A DNA stretch of 11,200 nucleotides from Limnoglobus sp043757025 (lineage in GTDB: Bacteria > Planctomycetota > Planctomycetia > Gemmatales > Gemmataceae): contig JAYVQG010000041.1 of the NCBI GenBank assembly GCA_043757025.1, forward strand, positions 1-11,200, read 5' to 3'. The notes under the pieces are model-generated. The model was given only the letters and a program-made list of their open reading frames with translations, had not been told where the DNA came from and did no database searches. Shown here piece by piece: positions 5,397-11,200 of this stretch (the stretch's first letter is position 1; each line of letters starts with the position of its first letter). A program made the position numbers and the translations under genes.

Positions 5397-7488
5397 CGAG
5401 GCGTCGGATTTCGACCAAATTGTCGAAGAAAGTGCCGCCGTCGCCGAAGTCGGTGCCGGCGGTGCTAGTGAGCGCATTGCAGTTCTGGCCGTCGGGGGTG
5501 TACTGCGACCACCAACAGCCCGTGGTGACGACGACGCCGGGCTTCACGGTCTCGGCTACGACGGCTTTCGCCTGAAACTGCCCGCGATCGTTGACGATCC
5601 GCACCGCGTCGCCGTGCGTGATGTTGCGGGCTGCGGCATCGATCGGGTGGATCTCGACCATCGGCTCGCCGGCTTCGTGGCGCAGGCTATCGACGTTCAC
5701 GAACGTCGAGTTCAGGAACGACGGCGACGGCGGCGTCAGCATCTGGAGCGGGTAGCGTGCCGCGAGTTCGGGCTTCGTCTGCGGGTCTTCGTGCGGCGGG
5801 TGGTAGTACGGCAACGGGTCGCGCCCCGCAGCGGCTTCGGACGGGCTGAACAGGTGGCACTTCCCGCTCGGCGTGCCGAAACCACCGTGGGCGTACGGCG
5901 CGAAGTTCTCCGGCAAGTTCAACCGCTTCGCGCCATCGACGATGTCTTCGAGTGCAATCCCCGCGAACGCACCATCGGTCGGCATCGATTGCCGCGCGAG
6001 TTCTTCATCGCTCACCTCGAAGAGTTCGCTCGGGAAATTCAGTTCCTTTGCGAGTAGCCGAAAGATTTCCGTGTTCGGTTTGGCTTCTGCCAAAGGCGCA
6101 ATCGCGGCCGGGTTCGCTTGTACGTACAGGTGCCCGTAACTGCTGTGGATGTCGAAATGCTCGAGTTGCGTCGTCGCAGGCAGCACGATGTCTGCGTATT
6201 TGGCGGTGTCGGTCAGGAAATGTTCGAGCACGACGGTGAACAGATCTTCGCGGCGCAGGCCCTTCATGACTCGCGATTGATCGGGGCAAACCGAAGCGGG
6301 GTTCGAGTTGTAGACCACGAGCATCTGCACCGGTGGGCCGGGCAGTTCGCCGTTCAGTGCCTCGGCTAATTTCACCATGTTGACGGTGCGCGTTCCCGGT
6401 CGAATGAGGTCGGGGCGTTCGAGCAAAGCCTGATCGAACGGGAACAGTTTGCTGCTACTGAGGAACGCCCCCGCGCCGGGGTAACGCCAGTCGCCGGTGA
6501 TCGCGGGCAGGCAGCAGACGGTTCGTACGGCCATTCCGCCGCCGCCGTGGCGTTGCAGCCCGTAATTCAGGCGAATCAGTGCGGGACCGCCGAACAACTC
6601 TTGCGATTGGCCATATTCTCTGGCGAAGCGTTCGATGTCCGCAACGGGCAACCCCGTGATGTACGACACCTTCTCCGGCGTGTATTCCTCCCGAACCCGC
6701 CGTTCGAGTTCGCTCGCACCGAGGCAAAATTCGTCCAGGTACGCACGGTCTTCCCAGCCTTCGCGAAACAGAATGTGCATAACGCCGAGCGCCAGCGCAG
6801 CATCGGTGCCGGGGCGGATTGGGATCCACCAATCGGACTTCTCCGCCGTCACGGAGCGGTACGGGTCGATCGTGACGATCTTCGCGCCGCGCTTGCGGGC
6901 TTCGTGTTCGATCACCCAGAAGTGCGCATTCGTGACGACAGTGTTCGAACCCCAATTGACGATGTAGCGGCAATTGACAGCCGCTTCGGGATCGACGACG
7001 GCACGTTTGCCGACGCCGAGCGTGACTTCGCAACCGATGCTCCCCGCTGTGGCGCAGATCGTGCGATCCAGCAACGACGCACCGAGTTGGTGGAAGAAAC
7101 GGCGATCGAGGCTCGAACCCTGAATCTTGCCCATCGTGCCAGCGTAGCTGTACGGCAAAATCGCTTGCGGGCCGTGTTCGGACTGCGCGATGGTGCGAAT
7201 TCGCCCGCCGATGGTGCGTATCGCTTCGTCCCAGCTAATACGTTCGAATCGACCTTCGCCCTTCGGCCCGACGCGGCGCATCGGGTACTTCAAGCGATCC
7301 GGGTGGTAGACTCGTTCGAGGTAGTGGTTCACTTTGCGACAGAGGAACCCCTGCGTGAACGGATGGTCGGGATCGCCGCGAAGTTTGACCGCGACATCGG
7401 TAGTCGTGTCGACCGATACCACCATTCCGCAAGTATCTGGACAATCGTGCGGACAGACGGCTTTGACGGTTTTCAATTCGGATCGCAT
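5386..7488 (-). CDS. molybdopterin oxidoreductase with N-terminal [4Fe-4S] site
   Basis: A 700-residue member of the DMSO-reductase/formate-dehydrogenase superfamily (Mo- or W-bis-MGD). The N-terminus holds the cluster ligands CPHDCPDTC (Cys12, 16, 20) and a fourth Cys50 in FLCRK. TICATAGSIG (143-152) aligns with the metal-ligand loop of formate dehydrogenase H and periplasmic nitrate reductase, making Cys145 the likely metal ligand. VNWGSNTVVTNAH and IDPYRSVTAEKSDWW are cofactor-binding segments, and the last 115 or so residues are the molydopterin dinucleotide-binding domain. No twin-arginine signal is present, so the enzyme should be cytoplasmic. The substrate is unknown; no partner subunit or cofactor gene is nearby. 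An upstream GTG (7497) is in frame, but GAGGTG at 7495-7500 is a Shine-Dalgarno sequence placed 6 nt before the ATG at 7488, so that ATG is chosen. The final Ser-Thr codons and the TAA stop lie inside repeat E2. Confidence 0.92.
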   Translation of the reverse strand: MRSELKTVKAVCPHDCPDTCGMVVSVDTTTDVAVKLRGDPDHPFTQGFLCRKVNHYLERVYHPDRLKYPMRRVGPKGEGRFERISWDEAIRTIGGRIRTIAQSEHGPQAILPYSYAGTMGKIQGSSLDRRFFHQLGASLLDRTICATAGSIGCEVTLGVGKRAVVDPEAAVNCRYIVNWGSNTVVTNAHFWVIEHEARKRGAKIVTIDPYRSVTAEKSDWWIPIRPGTDAALALGVMHILFREGWEDRAYLDEFCLGASELERRVREEYTPEKVSYITGLPVADIERFAREYGQSQELFGGPALIRLNYGLQRHGGGGMAVRTVCCLPAITGDWRYPGAGAFLSSSKLFPFDQALLERPDLIRPGTRTVNMVKLAEALNGELPGPPVQMLVVYNSNPASVCPDQSRVMKGLRREDLFTVVLEHFLTDTAKYADIVLPATTQLEHFDIHSSYGHLYVQANPAAIAPLAEAKPNTEIFRLLAKELNFPSELFEVSDEELARQSMPTDGAFAGIALEDIVDGAKRLNLPENFAPYAHGGFGTPSGKCHLFSPSEAAAGRDPLPYYHPPHEDPQTKPELAARYPLQMLTPPSPSFLNSTFVNVDSLRHEAGEPMVEIHPIDAAARNITHGDAVRIVNDRGQFQAKAVVAETVKPGVVVTTGCWWSQYTPDGQNCNALTSTAGTDFGDGGTFFDNLVEIRRLEST

Positions 7489-7494
7489 GGGAAA

Positions 7495-7500
7495 CACCTC
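7495..7500 (-). promoter_or_regulatory. ribosome binding site of the molybdopterin oxidoreductase
   Basis: GAGGTG on the minus strand sits 6 nt before the ATG at 7488. It overlaps an in-frame GTG that would otherwise be read as the start, so the ATG is favoured. Confidence 0.7.
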
Positions 7501-7587
7501 GTTCTGTGGTCAGAATACGGGATTTCCGCGCATTTCGCGATGGCGTTCGACGGCGAGCGTGCGATAAAAAACCGAAAAAAGTGACCG

Positions 7588-7639
7588 AAGGAGTTGCGAT
7601 ATGGTAACACCCGTCGCAAGATTGACTACATTGCATTGA
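7588..7639 (+). CDS. 12-codon leader-like ORF with strong ribosome site
   Basis: AAGGAG at 7588-7593 stands 7 nt before an ATG at 7601, which opens an ORF of 12 codons (MVTPVARLTTLH) ending in TGA at 7637-7639. A second in-frame TGA follows at 7643. It is in the same frame as the kinase gene that starts at 7694, 54 nt further on. The ribosome site is better than that of the kinase. It may be a leader peptide controlling kinase expression, or a former start of the kinase now cut off by stop codons, or chance. Coordinates include the ribosome site. Confidence 0.3.
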
Positions 7640-7693
7640 GATTGACGCGCGAAACGTCCCGATTTGATTTACTTGGAACAGGTTCGCAATATC

Positions 7694-9175
7694 ATGCCCG
7701 CGCCTGCGAATACTGCCGAATTCGTCGACTTCGTCCGCAAGAGCGGGCTGGTGAACGACGACCGTTTGACCTCCGAAATGGAGCGTTTCACCAATGAATC
7801 GCTCCCGCTCGATACGATCGACGAGACGGCAGCGACGTTCATTCGCGAAGGCCTGATTACCAAATTTCAGTCGAAACAACTTAAACTCGGTCGGTACAAG
7901 CGGTTCATGGTGGCGGGCAAGTATCGCTTGCTCGAACTCATCGGCGTCGGCGGCATGGGTGCGGTGTACCTTTGCGAACACGTCTTCATGAAGCGACTGG
8001 TGGCCGTGAAAGTGCTGCCGCTCGAAAAGCTCAGCGATCCGTCGAACCTCGAGCGATTCTACCGCGAAGCGCGTGCGGTGGCGGCGATGGATCACCCGAA
8101 TCTCGTGCGAGCCCACGACATCGACAAAGCCGAGAACCTGCACTTCCTGGTAATGGAGTACGTCGACGGCGCGAGTATGCAGGAGATCGTCGCCCGCTTC
8201 GGCCCGATGGACCCGATCCGCGTGGCGCATTACATCGCCCAATCGGCCGTCGGGCTGCATCATGCGAACGATCTCGGCATGGTTCACCGCGACGTCAAGC
8301 CCGGCAACGTACTTCTCGACCGCACTGGTACCGTGAAACTGCTCGACATGGGTTTGGCACGCTTCTTCAACGACAAAACCGACAACCTGACCGCGAAATA
8401 CGACGACAAATGCGTCCTCGGCACCGCCGATTATCTCGCGCCCGAACAGGCACTGAGTAACGTCGTCGATATCCGGGCCGATATTTACGCGCTGGGTGGA
8501 ACCTTCTACTTCATGCTGACGGGGCAGTCGCCGGTGCCGGAAGGCACGATCGCGCAGAAACTCGTGTTCCATCAGACCTCCGAGCCGCAGTCAGTCAACG
8601 ATTTTCGCGACGATGTGCCACCCGGTATGGTCGAAGTGTTGAAGAAAATGCTGCGGAAACGCCCCGAAAACCGCTATCAGACGCCGATTGAAGTGGCGGA
8701 GGCGCTCGCCGAGTGGGCCGATTTGCCGATCGACGCCCCACCCGAACACGAGATGCCCGAACTGTGTGCGGTCGTTCTCGCACTCGCCGGGCACTCGGCG
8801 GACAAAGTGAAGGCGGGCGCATCGAGCCGTGGGGGCGCAAGAGGCCCACGCCGCGGCGGCGCGAGTTCGAACAAATACGATGTCACCCCCGACAAAAGCG
8901 GCCCGCGTACGCCGAACGTGCAAGTCGGGGCCGATTACGATCAAGCGACCATGCCGACGATGCGTGCGAGCACGACCGAACCGCTAAAAGGCTCCAACTC
9001 GAACGCAGCCGCCGATGCGATTGCACGACTTCCTCGCGGTTCGACGAGTAAAGCCAAATCGCTCGCCCCGCCGGTGAAATCGAGCCAATCGCGGCTCTGG
9101 CTGATCGCCGCGATTCTTCTCGGCATCCTTGTGTTCGCGTCGATTATCGTCGGTGCCGTCTACTTCGCACGGTAG
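7694..9175 (+). CDS. membrane-anchored Ser/Thr protein kinase (Hanks/PknB type)
   Basis: A 493-residue bacterial Ser/Thr kinase. Residues 1-65 form a short helical domain (FVDFVRKSGLV... FIREGLITKFQ) often seen in front of planctomycete kinases. The catalytic domain runs from about 77 to 345: glycine loop GVGGMGAVY (84-92), ATP-binding Lys106 in VAVKVLP, catalytic loop HRDVKPGN (198-205, Asp200), DMG (218-220, in place of DFG), APEQ (249-252), and the ADIYALG segment (262-268). A Gly/Ser/Pro-rich linker follows, then one hydrophobic helix (about 468-490) two or three residues before the C-terminus. Kinase and linker therefore face the cytoplasm, with almost nothing outside, so it has no external sensor domain. 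A TTG at 7664 is in frame, but the ATG at 7694 gives the normal N-terminus, with a weak GGAACAGG at 7675-7682. It is divergent from the molybdopterin oxidoreductase; a functional link is not shown. Confidence 0.93.
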   Translation: MPAPANTAEFVDFVRKSGLVNDDRLTSEMERFTNESLPLDTIDETAATFIREGLITKFQSKQLKLGRYKRFMVAGKYRLLELIGVGGMGAVYLCEHVFMKRLVAVKVLPLEKLSDPSNLERFYREARAVAAMDHPNLVRAHDIDKAENLHFLVMEYVDGASMQEIVARFGPMDPIRVAHYIAQSAVGLHHANDLGMVHRDVKPGNVLLDRTGTVKLLDMGLARFFNDKTDNLTAKYDDKCVLGTADYLAPEQALSNVVDIRADIYALGGTFYFMLTGQSPVPEGTIAQKLVFHQTSEPQSVNDFRDDVPPGMVEVLKKMLRKRPENRYQTPIEVAEALAEWADLPIDAPPEHEMPELCAVVLALAGHSADKVKAGASSRGGARGPRRGGASSNKYDVTPDKSGPRTPNVQVGADYDQATMPTMRASTTEPLKGSNSNAAADAIARLPRGSTSKAKSLAPPVKSSQSRLWLIAAILLGILVFASIIVGAVYFAR

Positions 9176-9194
9176 TTACGTTTTGGCCTCTCAC

Positions 9195-9537
9195 AATCGA
9201 CGTAAGTCACAATTGCGAACGCCCCAAAACCGTGTTTTCGGGTGTTTTTGGGTCTCAAAATGCCCTTTTTTGATCGGCTTTCGCTGATTTGTCTCGAGCG
9301 ATTTCGCGTTATTCTGATGGCTTGTCCGAGGTTACGTCGAGTCTCATTCGATTGGCACTCGCCGCACGACCCGGTCAAAAATCGACCGGATGCGCCCTAA
9401 AATCGACCGGACGCGACACAAAATCGACCGAGTGCGCCCTAAAATCGACCGGACGCGACACTTTCCGGTCACTCCGTGCAAGTCGCAAATTCCGACTTAC
9501 GTCAATTCGTCGCAATTTTAGTGACTTCGGGAAATCG
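9195..9537 (-). repeat. dispersed repeat E3 (343 bp, MITE-like, inverted)
   Basis: Third copy, opposite orientation to E1 and E2. The conserved 81-bp right arm is at 9195-9275 with the end motif at 9199-9208. The tandem units are at 9378-9450, the inner left motif GACTTACGTC at 9494-9503 and the left edge at 9530-9537. The centre contains the inverted repeat CGAGT (9338-9342) / ACTCG (9357-9361). It fills nearly the whole gap between the kinase stop (19 bp away) and the stop of the converging FG-GAP gene (18 bp away). Internal distances (34, 87 and 112 bp, then an 81-bp arm) equal those of E2 exactly. Confidence 0.87.
9378..9450 (-). repeat. 21-bp tandem units inside E3
   Basis: AAAATCGACC begins at 9378, 9399, 9420 and 9441, a strict 21-bp period with four units. 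Alternate spacers are nearly identical (GGATGCGCCCT, GGACGCGACAC, GAGTGCGCCCT), hinting at a 42-bp higher-order duplication in this copy. The plus strand reads as KSTGxxx heptads, with no evidence of translation. Confidence 0.9.
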
Positions 9538-9555
9538 TGTAGGTGCGCCCCAAAC

Positions 9556-11200
9556 TCACCCAACGTATACGCCAATTGCAATTTCGTCGAACGGTTCGGG
9601 CGTCAGTGTTCGGGTGCGAATGTCGTTCGATGCGATTGCGAACGACTTCGCTCCGGGTGTCGTCACGAGCACGTCGGCGATGCCGTCGCCATCGATGTCG
9701 CGGGCGATTACGTGGATGCCTTGCGTGTTGGAATTGTCGCCGACGAATGTCTCGGCGATGCGTTGTTCGCCGTTCCCGATTCGCACGTGCGGGCCGCCAC
9801 CCGGGCCGGCTCCGGTGACGATCTCGGCGAGGCCGTCGCCATCGAAATCGGCGGCGGCCACGACCACCCCGCCGCGGTAATCGTCGTAGGCCATGTAGCT
9901 CAGAAGTTCCGCGCCGGTGCGGCCACTGATCGCCCGCACGTGCGGCCCGCCACCCGGTCCGGCACCCGTAATCACGTCCGCATATCCATCGCCGTCGATG
10001 TCCGCACTCGCCACGTGGACGCCGCCGCGGAACCCCTCGGCATACGCGAAAAAGCTCATCAGTTCGCGGCCGTCGCGGCCATTCCAGACGCGAACGTGCG
10101 GGCCTCCGCCCGGCCCGGCTGCGGTGATGATATCGAGCGTGCCGTCGCCGTTGACATCGGCTGACACCGCAGTCACACCGCCGGAAAAGTCTTCCGCGAA
10201 AGCGTAAAAGCTGAAAATGTCCGACCCCGTCGCGCCGTCGATCAACCGCACGTGCGGCCCGCCACCCGGCCCCGCCGCCGCCAACAGGTCGGGAACGTTA
10301 TCGCGATTAAAATCGAACGCGGTGCCCGTGCCGGGGATGCCGAACGGCGTCGCCGAGAACACCGTCGCGCCGCTCGTCGCATCGATCACGGCGAACGTAT
10401 TCGCGCCGTTCACCGCCAACCACCGGGAAATTCGCGGCAGGGTTGGCGGAATCGCGGGCGGCACAATTGGCGGAGAGGCAGGAACGGTCGGGACAACGAC
10501 AGGTGGCACATTTGGTGGCACAATAACAGGCGGAATTACCGGAGGCACAACAGGAGGGACGACAACGACTGGCGGTACCACAACTGGAGGAACCACAACT
10601 GGGGGCACAACTGGCGGCGGCACGACGACGACTGGCGGAACCACAACTGGGGGTACGACGGGCGGCGGCACAACTGGCGGCGGCACGACCACAACTGGCG
10701 GCGGTACTGTTGGTGGCACGACAGGCGGTGGTACAACCGGCGGCGTACCGCCCCACGGCTTACCGATTTCGTTGAACTTCAGGGAATCGAAATAATCCAC
10801 CCCAACCGGGCCTTTGTAGACGACCCCCAGCGAGCCGTTCGGCTGCTCGAAGATGTCTACGATCCGGTTGAAGGCACCGCGTTCGACGCCTTGAACATCG
10901 TCGAGAAAAAACGTCCGGCTTGCGCCAGTTGTGAGATCTTGCGTGAACACCAAGGGCTGCTTGCCCTCCCTCGAACTGAAGATCGCAATCCGCTCGTTCT
11001 CGTAGGTGATGAAGGAGACATCATCATCGATGCCGCCGTAGGACTCGAACTTGTGGATCATCGAACCAGATGTCAGATCCCAGACCCCAGCTAAGAACGA
11101 TTCCTTAGTACCCGTCCAAGATCTATTCCGTGTATTCGACATTTTCTGTAAGTTAATGAGCACTTCAGGGAAGAGGGAAGAGGTGGCTATGGCTACGGAA
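9556..11200 (-). CDS. modular FG-GAP/VCBS repeat protein, 5' end outside window
   Basis: The frame is open to the right edge of the window, so the N-terminus is missing; a GTG at 11163 gives 535 residues but need not be the start. Numbering from there: residues 1-138 look like the end of a beta-propeller domain (GVWDLTSGSMIHKFE at 26-40 resembles a WD-type blade); 140-243 is a Val/Pro linker of VVPP and VVVPP units; 245-535 holds FG-GAP repeats. Five calcium-loop motifs of the form DxNxDxxxD or DxDGDGxxD lie at 284, 336, 388, 439 and 489, spaced 50-52 residues. Four GPGGGPHVR motifs are at 298, 350, 402 and 453. Such repeats form integrin-alpha-like propellers on secreted or surface proteins and are very common in Gemmata relatives. 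The last calcium repeat lacks GPGGGPHVR and reads TTPGAKSF. Export is likely but the signal region is outside the window. The gene converges with the kinase. Confidence 0.9.
   Translation of the reverse strand, partial: SVAIATSSLFPEVLINLQKMSNTRNRSWTGTKESFLAGVWDLTSGSMIHKFESYGGIDDDVSFITYENERIAIFSSREGKQPLVFTQDLTTGASRTFFLDDVQGVERGAFNRIVDIFEQPNGSLGVVYKGPVGVDYFDSLKFNEIGKPWGGTPPVVPPPVVPPTVPPPVVVVPPPVVPPPVVPPVVVPPVVVVPPPVVPPVVVPPVVVPPVVVVPPVVPPVIPPVIVPPNVPPVVVPTVPASPPIVPPAIPPTLPRISRWLAVNGANTFAVIDATSGATVFSATPFGIPGTGTAFDFNRDNVPDLLAAAGPGGGPHVRLIDGATGSDIFSFYAFAEDFSGGVTAVSADVNGDGTLDIITAAGPGGGPHVRVWNGRDGRELMSFFAYAEGFRGGVHVASADIDGDGYADVITGAGPGGGPHVRAISGRTGAELLSYMAYDDYRGGVVVAAADFDGDGLAEIVTGAGPGGGPHVRIGNGEQRIAETFVGDNSNTQGIHVIARDIDGDGIADVLVTTPGAKSFAIASNDIRTRTLTPEPFDEIAIGVYVG
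9776..10270 (-). repeat. coding tandem repeats, about 155-bp period
   Basis: The DNA encoding GPGGGPHVR recurs four times, starting near 9782, 9937, 10092 and 10247 (plus-strand form CACGTGCGGGCCGCCACCCG). The copies differ mainly at third codon positions, so they look like old protein-level duplications under selection and not a recent DNA duplication. Confidence 0.75.
10435..10746 (-). repeat. low-complexity Val/Pro linker repeat
   Basis: About 310 bp of short mixed 6-, 9- and 12-bp units, on the plus strand of the type ACAACTGGCGGC and ACAACTGGGGGC, encoding about 104 residues of Val/Pro with only a few Ile, Ala, Thr, Ser, Leu and Asn. It is expected to be an extended, stiff spacer between the propeller-like N-terminal part and the FG-GAP repeats. 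The unit structure makes it prone to length change by slippage. Confidence 0.85.

Noticed and set aside
6547..7584. A 345-residue plus-strand ORF opposite the molybdopterin oxidoreductase
   Set aside because: It shadows the conserved oxidoreductase, whose cofactor motifs are all present on the minus strand.
7622..7650. Sigma-70 promoter beginning with TTGACT ahead of the kinase
   Set aside because: No acceptable -10 hexamer is found at 16-18 bp spacing.
7235..8572. A 445-residue minus-strand ORF across the kinase and the intergenic region
   Set aside because: It is antisense to an unambiguous Ser/Thr kinase with all motifs in place; long antisense frames are expected in GC-rich DNA.
9289..10164. 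A 291-residue plus-strand ORF that begins in E3 and runs antisense through the FG-GAP gene
   Set aside because: Its first part is the 21-bp heptad repeat and the rest is the antisense shadow of a clear FG-GAP coding region; no ribosome site or domain supports it.
9776..10270. A recent DNA-level tandem duplication
   Set aside because: The about 155-bp periodicity follows protein repeats with many synonymous differences, as expected for old FG-GAP repeats.

Overview
The window looks like chromosomal DNA of a Gemmata-type planctomycete (order Gemmatales). This rests on gene style, not on a marker gene. The signs are FG-GAP repeats built on GAGPGGGPHVR, a Ser/Thr kinase with a short N-terminal helical domain and a C-terminal membrane anchor, a DAC-domain protein with an extra N-terminal domain, fairly high GC, and long gaps between mostly single genes. 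No rRNA, tRNA, CRISPR array, transposase or phage gene was seen.

Layout, left to right: (1) an alpha/beta hydrolase of the S9/dienelactone-hydrolase type (+), whose N-terminus may be broken; (2) a 585-bp gap holding repeat copy E1; (3) a probable operon of an M19 dipeptidase and an MFS transporter of the ACS type (+), which suggests uptake and cleavage of a small amide or peptide-like substrate; (4) a hairpin between convergent genes; (5) a soluble DAC-domain protein, a candidate c-di-AMP synthase (-); (6) repeat copy E2; (7) a molybdopterin oxidoreductase (-), whose stop codon lies inside E2; (8) a divergent promoter region with a 12-codon leader-like ORF; (9) a membrane-anchored Ser/Thr kinase (+); (10) repeat copy E3, inverted, filling the gap between two converging genes; (11) a large modular protein (-) with a WD-like segment, a long Val/Pro linker and five FG-GAP calcium-binding repeats, cut by the right window edge.

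The most unusual feature is the repeat family E1/E2/E3. Each copy is 342-343 bp, and each of the three large intergenic gaps contains one. All share the same internal plan: an 87-bp left arm, four 21-bp units carrying GGTCGATTTT, a diverged centre of about 102 bp with a hairpin, and an 81-bp conserved right arm. A GACGTAAGTC motif and its inverted partner GACTTACGTC lie near the two ends. Spacing is kept almost to the base although the centre has drifted strongly. It resembles a MITE or a structured non-coding element, and I do not recognise it as a named family.
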